Below, piece by piece: positions 27,208 through 35,044 of a DNA stretch of 64,000 bases; within the stretch, counting starts at the first letter, position 1; each line of letters starts with the position of its first letter. The notes below the pieces were generated by a model that saw only the letters and a list, made by a program, of their open reading frames with translations, made no database searches and was not told where the DNA came from. The position numbers and the translations under genes are program-made. Source of the stretch: Desulfitibacter alkalitolerans DSM 16504 (GTDB taxonomy: Bacteria; Bacillota; DSM-16504; Desulfitibacterales; Desulfitibacteraceae); the NCBI RefSeq assembly GCF_000620305.1, contig NZ_KK211100.1, positions 362,467-426,466 of the forward strand, given 5' to 3'.

Positions 27208-27537
27208 ATGCCACATTCAGGTACAAAGGGAATCCTATTTGAAAGTAAAGAAGAAGCCAGTAAGTTTTTAGACGATGTCTTAAGGGTTTTAAATGTAAGG
27301 GTTGACGAATTGGGAGACATTTATGGATTAAGCGAAGACATAGGGGAACAGATCAAGCAAAACAATAAACCTCTACCTTTTAGATTTTTTAAAACAATAT
27401 GCGATCACACTGAGTTAACAATGGAGGATTATAAATATAAGATTGTTCCTCTGCACCTGGATCAGTGCCCTGTATGTGAAACTCCAAGTGCCAGTGCAGA
27501 CTCCCTATTTTGTCATAAATGCGGTAATAGATTTTAA
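27208..27537 (+). CDS. Zinc-ribbon protein of unknown function downstream of LysR
   Basis: I do not recognise the family. The start ATG 27208 has AGGAGGG upstream; a longer frame from 27184 overlaps the LysR end. The 109-residue product has a helical, acidic N-terminal part (KEEASKFLDDVLRVLNVRVDELG) that resembles a small HTH-like or Cro-type fold with a segment FRFFKTICDHTELTMEDYKY, and a C-terminal zinc ribbon CPVCETPSASADSLFCHKCG. It is 17 bases after the LysR stop and probably co-transcribed with it. Confidence 0.75.
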   Translation: MPHSGTKGILFESKEEASKFLDDVLRVLNVRVDELGDIYGLSEDIGEQIKQNNKPLPFRFFKTICDHTELTMEDYKYKIVPLHLDQCPVCETPSASADSLFCHKCGNRF

Positions 27538-27567
27538 AAACTGAGCCGTTAATAAGCTCAGTTTTTT
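27535..27567. terminator. Bidirectional terminator between zinc-ribbon and arsR-type genes
   Basis: AAAACTGAGC-CGTTAATAA-GCTCAGTTTT with T runs on both strands, placed between two convergent genes. Confidence 0.85.
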
Positions 27568-27570
27568 AAT

Positions 27571-27876
27571 TTATGAACTCTTGTTTTTTAATTCTTGATT
27601 ATCGTAGTACCAGTCTATTAGCTTTAAAAAATCTCTACGGTTATCATCAATGGAATATAGTACCCATTTGCCCTTTTTGCGCCCCACTATCAAACCGGCC
27701 TGCTTAAGGATTTTTAAGTGATGTGATACGGCAGGTTGACTGATATTTAATTCTTGAAAAATGTCATATACACACATTTCCTTTTCTGAAACCATTTGAA
27801 CAATTCTTAGTCTTGTAACATCTGCTAAAGCTTTAAACACTTGCTCTAACTCACTAAATTTGGAAAAATTTTTCAT
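27571..27876 (-). CDS. ArsR/SmtB-family transcriptional repressor
   Basis: A 101-residue winged-helix regulator: EQVFKALADVTRLRIVQMV, then EMCVYDIFQELNISQPAVSHHLKILKQAGLI, and the wing VGRKKGKWVLYSID. The ELCVCDL-type Cys motif of arsenic sensors appears as EMCVYDI with a single Cys, so a classical three-Cys arsenic site is lacking; the ligand may be different (sulfide, persulfide or a metal at another site). It is monocistronic and points away from rnpB. Confidence 0.92.
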   Translation of the reverse strand: MKNFSKFSELEQVFKALADVTRLRIVQMVSEKEMCVYDIFQELNISQPAVSHHLKILKQAGLIVGRKKGKWVLYSIDDNRRDFLKLIDWYYDNQELKNKSS

Positions 27877-28082
27877 GGGGCTTCACTCCACACTTTTATA
27901 TTTCTCTATTTATTTATATTGTTACCTATTAGAATAACCTTTAATTTCCTAAATGACAAGATATTTTTTAATAAGATTTATAATTTTTTAAATCTTTGAA
28001 TTATAGTAATAATCTTACGCATAAGAAATTATGATTGATAGTCTTAATTTTCATATGCATAACAAATTCCAGTTATATGCTT

Positions 28083-28112
28083 TTGACAAACCACTCAGAA
28101 GTATGTTAAGAT
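28083..28112 (+). promoter_or_regulatory. Promoter of rnpB
   Basis: TTGACA (28083-28088), 18-base spacer, TAAGAT (28107-28112). It lies about 30 bases before the mature RNA 5' end. Confidence 0.7.
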
Positions 28113-28141
28113 TATTATCCGGTAAAGATAACAATATATAT

Positions 28142-28549
28142 GCTTTGAGTAAGCTAGATGATCGCATGCATTAGCATGAGGAAAGTCCGAGCTCCATAGG
28201 GCAGGGTGCTGGGTAATACCCAGTGGAGGCGACTCTAAGGAAAGTGCCACAGAAACAGACCGCCATATTCAGATGTCGGAGATCCGAGGTCAGAAGTCCG
28301 AATAGGTCAGACATCTGATTTCCGACTTCCGACATCTGTTATGGTAAGGGTGGAAAGGTGAGGTAAGAGCTCACCAGCAACCGGGGTGACTCGGTTGGCT
28401 CGGTAAACCCCACTTGGAGCAAGACCGAATAGGGGAACATTGGAACGGCCCGTTCCGTTCCCGGGTAAGGTCGCTTGAGCCTGCTGGCAACAGTAGGCCT
28501 AGATAGATGATCATCCTAGACAGAACTCGGCTTATGGCTTACTCGAAGC
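28142..28549 (+). ncRNA. rnpB: RNase P RNA, type A
   Basis: The catalytic RNA that trims the 5' leader of tRNA precursors. Universal blocks are present in order: GAGGAAAGTCCGAGCTCC, ACAGAAACAGACCGCC, GGTAAGGGTGGAAAGGTG, GGAGCAAGACCGAATAGGGG, and the 3' CAGAACTCGGCTTATGGC. Stem P1 forms between GCTTTGAGTAAGC (from 28142) and GCTTACTCGAAGC (to 28549). Stem P12 carries a 69-base repeat-like extension. A terminator follows directly. Confidence 0.97.
28270..28338 (+). repeat. Palindromic repeat-like insertion in rnpB stem P12
   Basis: CAGATGTCGGA (28270) pairs with TCCGACATCTG (ending 28338), and GACATCTG is repeated inside at 28310-28317, with several TCGGA/TCCGA/GTCAGA units between. It replaces the usual short P12 hairpin between CCGCCATATT and GTTATGG. 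It looks like a small mobile or amplifying repeat that landed in a tolerant loop. Confidence 0.7.
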
Positions 28550-28557
28550 ATTAATTA

Positions 28558-28593
28558 CGATGAATTTTTATACGCTATTCATCGTTTTTTTAT
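28558..28593 (+). terminator. Terminator of rnpB
   Basis: CGATGAAT-TTTTATACGCT-ATTCATCG followed by seven T. Confidence 0.85.
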
Positions 28594-28691
28594 GCCTTTA
28601 GCTCCTCAAAGATAAATACTTCTTCTATGGTGCTGTTTAAAGCCCTGGAAATTTTATAGGCAAGTATTATAGAAAAATTGCATGCATCTAA
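28590..28691 (-). pseudogene. 3' stump of an XRE/HTH_3 regulator gene
   Basis: The minus-strand frame encodes ILAYKISRALNSTIEEVFIF plus a short tail and a TAA stop. That is the C-terminal helix pair of small (about 67-residue) XRE regulators whose family ends in IEEVFIFEE. Only 33 codons are open; a TGA lies immediately upstream and no recognition helix is present. The stop overlaps the rnpB terminator, so the gene was probably truncated by a deletion. Confidence 0.6.
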
Positions 28692-28840
28692 TCATTTTTG
28701 ACTTCAATTCAACACATGCACAGAATAATTTATCCAAACCATCCATTTAAAATACACTTTGCTTCTTTTAAAAAATATGCATAGATAATAAACCTTCTAA
28801 TATATTTAAAGTATATTGTTTAAGAATAAGGGTTGTTGCC

Positions 28841-30169
28841 ATGCATATTTTAACTAAAAGCCAAAAGGCTTTTATTATTTGTATTACTTTCGTCTACACA
28901 ATATTTTCTATGATTTGCATACTAATAAGTGCTTATTTGCCATACAACATATTTGTTCAGGGCCAAAGCTTGAGTGGAATTAAAATAGAGGATCTAAGGG
29001 AAACCCTTACTCAACTTGAAGGCTCCCTGTTAAGTGGCAAAAAACTAATTCTTGTCCATGAAGAACATATTTTTATATACAACCTTAATGAAGTTGGAAT
29101 TTATTCTAATAAGGAACAGCTTGAAAAGAAGATACTCTCTCTATATAATGATAATTTTTTAACTGCCATCCACAATTTTAAAGACATTTATTTTAATCCC
29201 TTGGAGTTCTATTTTGCCTATGAAATAAATGAAGAATTATTCTTTTCTTCAATCCATGAACTTGACAGCATATCTTTACCTGACCCAGTTAATGCACATT
29301 TTAAATATGTAGAGGGAAAGGTTACAATCATTGACGGGATTAATGGTGTAAGGTTTGATAAAGAAAAATTAATTGAATTAATACAGATTAAGGACATTGA
29401 TAATGAGCATGTGATGCTGGAAGTACCTGTGAAATACATAACCCCGGAAATCACTAGCCAAAAGCTTAGTCAAATGGGCATAAATGCTTTAATGGCTCAA
29501 TACTCAACAGAATTTAATGCTAATCTTGCAGATAGAACAAATAATTTGAGGATAGCTACAGAAGCCTTAAACGGCACCATAGTAGCTCCTGGAGAAGTAT
29601 TTTCTTTTAATGAAACCGTAGGGCCAAGAACGACTGAAAGGGGTTATAGACCTTCACCAATTTATGTTGGAGATAACATCTTGGATGGAGTAGGGGGAGG
29701 AATATGTCAGGTTTCATCCACCTTATACAATGCTGTTTTATTAGCAGATCTTCAGATTATAGAAAGAAGAAACCACAGCCTTACAGTCCCATACGTAGAG
29801 CTAAGCCGGGATGCAACAGTAGCATGGGGGTCAATTGACTTTAAATTTAAAAACACTACAGATAGTTATATATATATACATGGTTCAATTGAAAAGAATA
29901 AGCTTGCAGTTGAGCTGCACGGTTCAAAGTATGGTAAAACTGTAGTTTTAAAATCTGAAAAGCTTTCCACAATTCCGCCAAATAGAAGGTATATATATGA
30001 TGCCTCGCTCCAGGCTGACAGGGAAGTAATAATTACTAAAGGGCAGCCAGGATATACATCAAGATTAATCAAGGAAACATATGAAGCTGGCCAGTTAATC
30101 CATAGAGAGATAGTATCAACTGATAGATACTTGCCAACCACTACAGTAATAAGAAGAGGGACTTCCTAA
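28841..30169 (+). CDS. VanW-family cell-surface protein
   Basis: The 442-residue product has an N-terminal membrane anchor (about 10-35), an extracytoplasmic region resembling the peptidoglycan-binding domain of YoaR-like proteins (about 45-200) and a VanW domain (about 225-360) with the signatures FSFNETVGPRTTERGYRPSP and GGGICQVSSTLYNAVLLADL. The biochemical role of VanW is not established; it is named from vancomycin resistance clusters but is common in spore formers without them. It ends in a basic, proline-containing tail. No operon partner. Confidence 0.9.
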   Translation: MHILTKSQKAFIICITFVYTIFSMICILISAYLPYNIFVQGQSLSGIKIEDLRETLTQLEGSLLSGKKLILVHEEHIFIYNLNEVGIYSNKEQLEKKILSLYNDNFLTAIHNFKDIYFNPLEFYFAYEINEELFFSSIHELDSISLPDPVNAHFKYVEGKVTIIDGINGVRFDKEKLIELIQIKDIDNEHVMLEVPVKYITPEITSQKLSQMGINALMAQYSTEFNANLADRTNNLRIATEALNGTIVAPGEVFSFNETVGPRTTERGYRPSPIYVGDNILDGVGGGICQVSSTLYNAVLLADLQIIERRNHSLTVPYVELSRDATVAWGSIDFKFKNTTDSYIYIHGSIEKNKLAVELHGSKYGKTVVLKSEKLSTIPPNRRYIYDASLQADREVIITKGQPGYTSRLIKETYEAGQLIHREIVSTDRYLPTTTVIRRGTS

Positions 30170-30191
30170 GCACTCTATTCATCCCTAATCA

Positions 30192-30914
30192 CTATTCAAT
30201 GGTTAGGAATTTCCCATTTTGTTTAAGCCACAGTTTTTGAAGCTCATAATCTGGCACATACATGGCTACTAGCTGCCAAAATTCTTTGGAATGGTTCATA
30301 TACGTTAGGTGAGCAAGTTCATGTACTATGACATAATCTATTGCTTTGACAGGTGCCAATATAACTTTCCAGTTTAAATTAATATTTTTCCTAGATGAAC
30401 AGCTGCCCCATCTTGTTTTTTGATCTTTAACCCGAAATCCCTTGTATTCCACTCCCATGATCTTTGAAAAATAGTCTAACTTTTCTTTAAAGATTACTCT
30501 AGCCTGATTTTTATACCAGAGTATTAGTGACTGTTTTACTATTTCCGACCATTTTTCTTTCTCTAAGAAGGTTGGAATTAAAACTTTGATAGTGTCACCA
30601 TCAATGCTTATTTCAACCTTTCTTGCTAGTGTACTCTCTGTTATTAAATCTAAGGGCCTTCCCATATATGGAAATTTCTCACCACCTGCATATTTTCTTT
30701 TAGGAGCTTGGCTTTGAGTGCTGTGTCTTTGGACATGCTTTTTTATCCAATCTCTTTTGGTTTCTACAAACTGTCTAGCCTGCTCATGGGAAACCCCTCT
30801 TGGAACAGTAACAGTCACATTACCATTTTTCACTGTAATTCTTAGTTTTTTTGCTTTATTGGACATTGATATCTCATATTTAATTTCAATATCTGTAAAA
30901 ATCAAACTAGTCAT
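30192..30914 (-). CDS. YgjP-like metallopeptidase-domain protein
   Basis: A zinc-metallopeptidase-fold protein with the HExxH motif in YVIVHELAHLTYMNHS (about residues 190-205) and the downstream region WGSCSSRKNINLNWKVIL characteristic of the YgjP/DUF45 family. The substrate is unknown. I start at ATG 30914 (GGATGGGTG site) rather than the GTG at 30920; 240 residues. The gene is convergent with the VanW gene, and lies 108 bases after metA on the same strand with a terminator in between. Confidence 0.88.
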   Translation of the reverse strand: MTSLIFTDIEIKYEISMSNKAKKLRITVKNGNVTVTVPRGVSHEQARQFVETKRDWIKKHVQRHSTQSQAPKRKYAGGEKFPYMGRPLDLITESTLARKVEISIDGDTIKVLIPTFLEKEKWSEIVKQSLILWYKNQARVIFKEKLDYFSKIMGVEYKGFRVKDQKTRWGSCSSRKNINLNWKVILAPVKAIDYVIVHELAHLTYMNHSKEFWQLVAMYVPDYELQKLWLKQNGKFLTIE

Positions 30915-30949
30915 TTTCACCCATCCTGTTTATATAAACCTGGATTTTA

Positions 30950-30981
30950 TAAAAAAGCACCCTTTTTAAAACGGGTGCTCT
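30950..30981 (-). terminator. Terminator after metA
   Basis: Minus strand: AGCACCC-GTTTTAAAAA-GGGTGCT followed by TTTTTATAAAA. Confidence 0.8.
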
Positions 30982-31028
30982 TACTGTATACTGGTTTGGT
31001 GCTCTTTCTGGAATGTCCATTTTCCATC

Positions 31029-31955
31029 CTATTTTGTTTTGCCGATCTCTTCTAACACATAAGGTGTTTCCTGATATACGTAGTAGTTTAACCAATTGGC
31101 AAAGAGCAGGTGAGCATGACTTCTCCATTTAACTCTAGGAAAAACTTCAGGGTCATCATTGGGAAAGTAATTTTTGGGAATGTGTATATCAAGACCTTTA
31201 CCCATATCTCTATCATACTCATTTTTCAAGGTAACAGCATCATATTCTGAATGTCCAGTAACAAATATTTGCCTGCCACTTTTATTTGCTACTATATATA
31301 TACCAGATTCATCCGATTCTGCAAGTATATCAAGCTCTGATACCTTTTCTATATCTTCCCTTCTAACCTCTGTGTATCTTGATTGAGGTACATAAAACTC
31401 ATCATCAAAGCCCCATAATAATCTAACATGTTTCTTGCAAATTTTATGTGGAAATACGCCAAACACTTTAGCTTTGAGGGAATATTTGGGTATTCCATAG
31501 TGATGGTATAATCCGGCCTGTGCTCCCCAGCATATATGGAACGTTGAAAAAACGTTTGTCTTGGACCAATCCATAATATCCTTTAGTTCGTTCCAATAGG
31601 TAACCTCTTCAAATTCAAGCTGTTCAACCGGTGCACCTGTGATAATTAAACCATCAAACTTTTCATGGCAGACTTCATCAAAGGTGTTGTAAAACCTAAA
31701 TAAATGTTCCCCAGGAGTATTTTTTGATTTGTGAGTCTTTGGATGGAGCAGCACAATATCTACCTGAAGGGGTGTGTTACCTAGCAATCGTAAAATCTGC
31801 GTCTCTGTAACGATTTTATTTGGCATCAGGTTTAAAATAGCTATCCTAAGAGGACGTATATCCTGATGGTATGCTCGTTTTTCACACATCACAAATATGT
31901 TTTCTTTAGTAAGTATTTCCTTTGCTGGTAGATCATCTGGAATTTTAATTGGCAT
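31029..31955 (-). CDS. metA: Homoserine O-acyltransferase MetA
   Basis: MetA acylates homoserine (succinyl- or acetyl-CoA) in methionine synthesis. The 308-residue product has the full family core: [20 protein letters not shown], the catalytic Cys in [30 protein letters not shown]-type His/Glu segment ([14 protein letters not shown]) and the end [19 protein letters not shown]. Many clostridial members use acetyl-CoA; the selectivity residue was not assigned here. GGGGTG precedes the ATG. No SAM riboswitch or T-box was seen upstream. Confidence 0.96.
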   Translation of the reverse strand: MPIKIPDDLPAKEILTKENIFVMCEKRAYHQDIRPLRIAILNLMPNKIVTETQILRLLGNTPLQVDIVLLHPKTHKSKNTPGEHLFRFYNTFDEVCHEKFDGLIITGAPVEQLEFEEVTYWNELKDIMDWSKTNVFSTFHICWGAQAGLYHHYGIPKYSLKAKVFGVFPHKICKKHVRLLWGFDDEFYVPQSRYTEVRREDIEKVSELDILAESDESGIYIVANKSGRQIFVTGHSEYDAVTLKNEYDRDMGKGLDIHIPKNYFPNDDPEVFPRVKWRSHAHLLFANWLNYYVYQETPYVLEEIGKTK

Positions 31956-32139
31956 GTGAAATCACCCCTGCTTTTAAGAATTTACTTGTAGTAGTTTACT
32001 CTATACATTTCCTAGTGTCAACTATTTATTAATGATTAATCACTATTAATGAATAATGAGATTCATTAATGATATTTTATATAACTTTTACATAGATGCT
32101 AAAAAAAAGGTAAAACTATTTATAAAAGGAGATGACTAT

Positions 32140-32667
32140 ATGAAAGCAACTGGAATAGTGAGAAGAATTGATGATTTAGGAAGAGTAGTTATTCCAAAGG
32201 AAATTAGAAGAACTTTGAAAATCAGAGAAGGTGAGCCTCTAGAAATCTTCACAGATAGAAACGGCGAGGTAATACTTAAGAAATATGCGCCCATCAATGA
32301 TCTGAGTATTTATGCTCAGGAATACTGTGATGTACTGGCAGACACCTTGTCAGTAATTGCCGCAGTTAGTGACGACATAAGTATAATTGCAGTTGCAGGT
32401 GGACCTAAAAAAGAGTTTATGGGTCAAAAATTGGGTTCAATAGGAGATGCACTTACAAATGGTAAAAGTCAAATAACCAGCGGTACAATTACAGAAAACG
32501 GCAGAGAGTTTTCTACTTTAATTGTATCTCCCATTCTAACTAATGAGGTAATAGGAAGCGTTATCCTTGCACCAAAGAAGGATGGGCAAGTTCTTGGGGA
32601 AACAGAAAAAAACCTTGCCTATACTGCAGCAAATTTTTTAGCAAAACAAATGCAGCGAAATGATTAA
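32140..32667 (+). CDS. spoVT: Stage V sporulation protein T (SpoVT)
   Basis: SpoVT is an AbrB-type transition regulator that modulates sigma-G genes in the forespore. The start is ATG 32140 with AAAGGAGATGA; a longer frame from 32056 adds residues foreign to the family. The 175-residue product begins MKATGIVRRIDDLGRVVIPK (the AbrB swapped-hairpin domain) and ends with a GAF-like domain (about 55-175, VIGSVILAPKKDG). It is strong evidence for a spore former. Confidence 0.96.
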   Translation: MKATGIVRRIDDLGRVVIPKEIRRTLKIREGEPLEIFTDRNGEVILKKYAPINDLSIYAQEYCDVLADTLSVIAAVSDDISIIAVAGGPKKEFMGQKLGSIGDALTNGKSQITSGTITENGREFSTLIVSPILTNEVIGSVILAPKKDGQVLGETEKNLAYTAANFLAKQMQRND

Positions 32668-32695
32668 AGGGCCACTTAATGTTGGTCCTTTTTTT
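32666..32695 (+). terminator. Terminator of spoVT
   Basis: AAAGGGCCA-CTTAATG-TTGGTCCTTT followed by a T run. Confidence 0.8.
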
Positions 32696-32821
32696 GTCCC
32701 AGGACTTTAGACCGTTAAGTGGGACTAATATATTATTAAAATAGGAATTGGGTTGGATGTTTCATAATTGCTTTGAGGTATAAAATTATAGTAACAGTTT
32801 ATAAAGGGGGAGGATTTACTT

Positions 32822-32989
32822 ATGACCCCTGCCAAAGAACTTTTTTTAAATGAGAATGGACAAGGGTTGGTTGAATACAGCTTAATACTTGGATTCATAG
32901 CTTTAGCTGTAGTTTCATCCTTAGGTTTAATAGCTAAACCCCTGGAGGAAATCTTTTTAAAGGTAACTAATGGTTTAAAGGCTGAATAA
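32822..32989 (+). CDS. Flp/Fap-type pilin-like small protein, separate from the Tad cluster
   Basis: A 55-residue product that begins with a short polar leader (MTPAKELFLNENGQG), then LVEYSLILGFIALAVVSSLG, the Flp pilin pattern: Gly-rich cleavage region, Glu at +5-like position and Tyr after it, then one membrane helix. AAAGGGGGAGG precedes the ATG. It is monocistronic with its own terminator and lies 9 kb from the Tad machinery, which contains another pilin (48337). Processing by the peptidase at 47654 is likely but inferred. Confidence 0.8.
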   Translation: MTPAKELFLNENGQGLVEYSLILGFIALAVVSSLGLIAKPLEEIFLKVTNGLKAE

Positions 32990-33000
32990 GGTTGAATGAT

Positions 33001-33037
33001 GAAAGCACATGCTGCAAAAGCATGTGCTTTCTATTTT
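33001..33037 (+). terminator. Terminator of the lone pilin gene
   Basis: GAAAGCACATGC-TGCAAAA-GCATGTGCTTTC followed by TATTTTT. Confidence 0.85.
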
Positions 33038-33121
33038 TCTGTTACTGTCCTCTATATTTTGATAATCCTATATTCCTATTCTTGTAAGTATATTTTGACT
33101 TAAATGGTATGATATAGCTTT

Positions 33122-34684
33122 TTAGTCAATGGTAACCTTCTTTTGTATAGGATCCCATTGTACAAATGCTCCAAAATATTCACCTACATAGCGTGCGGGC
33201 ACCAGGGTGCGTTGATTATTGATAACCGGTTTAGTATCCATGAACTTCTCTTCTCCGTTAACATAAACTTTATTACTATTAATGGTCAATTTAATAACAT
33301 CACTATTTCTGCTTATTATGATGTCTCTAGCCACAGGATTCCAATGGACATTGGCTCCCATGGCCTCTGTTATAGCTCTCACAGGCACCATAAGGCGGTT
33401 GTTGCTATCAACATGGGGAGGTGTGTCAAATATCACTGGAACTCCCCTAACTATTACTGCTATATCTCTTGTATTTAAGAGGAAACCCCTCCTGGACTGA
33501 TAGTCATAAATTAGGTATTTCTCCCTCTCTGCCTTAAAGGTATTCAGCTCAGGCTGATACCTCTTTTCTATCTCCTGGGGAGATAACTTCTGTTCTAGAT
33601 ACTGCCCAATCTTATTGGTGCCCATTATTTTATCAAACATTACAACATTGTTTGGTGTGCTTTTAGGAACATTGAAATTCCCAAGTGAAAAAGCATATCC
33701 AAGGGCATAAAATCCTGTCTTAGCGGGATTAAAACTGTAATAGTCGGTAATTCTTAACCTGACGCCACCTGCCTCACCCCTGGTTTCAGGAATAAAGGTA
33801 ACCCCTGTAAGACCTGCACTATTTAATAATGCAGCATACTGTTCAGCATTTATTCCCCTTCCACCAATCCATTTAAATTTGTCAGCCTGAAAAACTCCTG
33901 TACCTTCACCAATTCCTGTGGCCATATATCCAAATAGTGACTCAAGGTCTGGAATATTGGGAGATGTCTGCACCCATTTGAGGCCAGTATCCTGCCATAG
34001 CATGTTCCGTGTCCAGCCCTCCATGGTAACAACCAAAAGATCAGCATTAATTTTACGGTTGAAAAAAAGTGCCAATTCTCCTGCAGTCATTCCATGGGCC
34101 ATTGGTAGATTATCCACACCTACAAAGGATATATAAGGTTTTTCCATCATGGGCCCGTCAACTATTACCCCGCCTACTGGGTTTGGTCTGTCTAATACCA
34201 AAATAGATTTGCCATAATTCTTGGCAGCTGCCATGCAATAGTTTAAGGTAGACATGTAAGTATATGTTCTTGATCCTACATCCTGCATATCAAAAACCAG
34301 GATATCCACATTCTTCAGCATGCTTTCACTAGGCATTCTAGTTTTTCCATATAAACTGTATACAGGGATCTTCAAAATAGGATGAATTTGAGATTCTACC
34401 CATTCTCCGGCCTTTGCAATACCATCTATTCCGTGTTCAGGACTGTATAGTGCAACTAAGTTTATACCAGGATGCTTGGAAAAAACATCAATTAGGCTGA
34501 CACCCTCACTATTTACCCCACTTTGGTTAGTAATAAGTCCTATTCTTTTACCTTTTAACAGATCTAGATGCTTTTCCAACAGGACTTCATTTCCAAGCTT
34601 AAATTCTGGCACCTGGGCAGCACTGCCGAAACTAAAAAGCATCATAACTACTAAGACAGTAACAAGTACTGAAATTCTTCTCAT
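33122..34684 (-). CDS. NamZ-like exo-beta-N-acetylmuramidase (DUF1343) with copper-amine-oxidase-like C-terminal domain
   Basis: DUF1343 proteins related to Bacillus NamZ (YbbC) release terminal MurNAc from peptidoglycan fragments in muropeptide recycling. The product has a signal peptide (to about residue 23), the DUF1343 domain (about 30-385: RIGLITNQSGVNSEGVSLID; ALYSPEHGIDG; VFDMQDVGSRTYTYMSTL) and a C-terminal domain with two rungs of the copper amine oxidase N1 type (RLMVPVRAITEAMGANVHW; TLVPARYVGEYFGAFVQW) used as a wall or surface module. GGAGG favours ATG 34684, 520 residues. Confidence 0.88.
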   Translation of the reverse strand: MRRISVLVTVLVVMMLFSFGSAAQVPEFKLGNEVLLEKHLDLLKGKRIGLITNQSGVNSEGVSLIDVFSKHPGINLVALYSPEHGIDGIAKAGEWVESQIHPILKIPVYSLYGKTRMPSESMLKNVDILVFDMQDVGSRTYTYMSTLNYCMAAAKNYGKSILVLDRPNPVGGVIVDGPMMEKPYISFVGVDNLPMAHGMTAGELALFFNRKINADLLVVTMEGWTRNMLWQDTGLKWVQTSPNIPDLESLFGYMATGIGEGTGVFQADKFKWIGGRGINAEQYAALLNSAGLTGVTFIPETRGEAGGVRLRITDYYSFNPAKTGFYALGYAFSLGNFNVPKSTPNNVVMFDKIMGTNKIGQYLEQKLSPQEIEKRYQPELNTFKAEREKYLIYDYQSRRGFLLNTRDIAVIVRGVPVIFDTPPHVDSNNRLMVPVRAITEAMGANVHWNPVARDIIISRNSDVIKLTINSNKVYVNGEEKFMDTKPVINNQRTLVPARYVGEYFGAFVQWDPIQKKVTID

Positions 34685-35044
34685 GGCTTCCTCCAATTGT
34701 TTAAGATGGTTTTTTCAACTATCATACCTTTTAAATACGTTAAAAAGAGTATGTTCTAGTGGGTCCAGTCAATAAAAACTACCTTGCCCTTTAGATTATT
34801 TTCTGCTGCTTCTTTTAGCTGTATATATTTCTTGCTAATGTCAGGGAATCCTCCTTCCAATAGCTATCCAAATATCAAAGTCTGACAGAAAAGACAAAGG
34901 GGATCTCTAAAAGCTTTATCCTAAAAAATTTTATCTTAAAAAAGTTTTAAAATAATTAAAAGAGGCACATCCGGAACAGGAGTGCCCCAAAACTAAAGCA
35001 ATCAAGAATTAAAAACTGCATCAGTAAACTAAGTCTTTTATAAG
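34685..35044. other. Gap with a decayed minus-strand coding fragment and a terminator
   Basis: On the minus strand, about 34756-34890, two overlapping frames read like one protein broken by a frameshift: SDFDIWIAI followed, in another frame, by FPDISKKYIQLKEAAENNLK and KGKVVFIDWTH with a TAG stop. No start codon or upstream part remains. I could not name the family. The rest is AT-rich, and 34959-34995 holds the deacetylase terminator. Confidence 0.4.
34959..34995 (-). terminator. Terminator after LysM-deacetylase gene
   Basis: Minus strand: GGCACTCC-TGTTCC-GGATGTGCC (one bulged base) followed by TCTTTTAATTATTTT. Confidence 0.65.

Noticed and set aside
31956-32139. SAM riboswitch or T-box before metA
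   Set aside because: No matching conserved blocks or terminator-antiterminator pair in the short leader.
32056-32139. 28-residue N-terminal extension of SpoVT
   Set aside because: The family starts at MKATGIVRR, and AAAGGAGATGA is correctly placed for that ATG.
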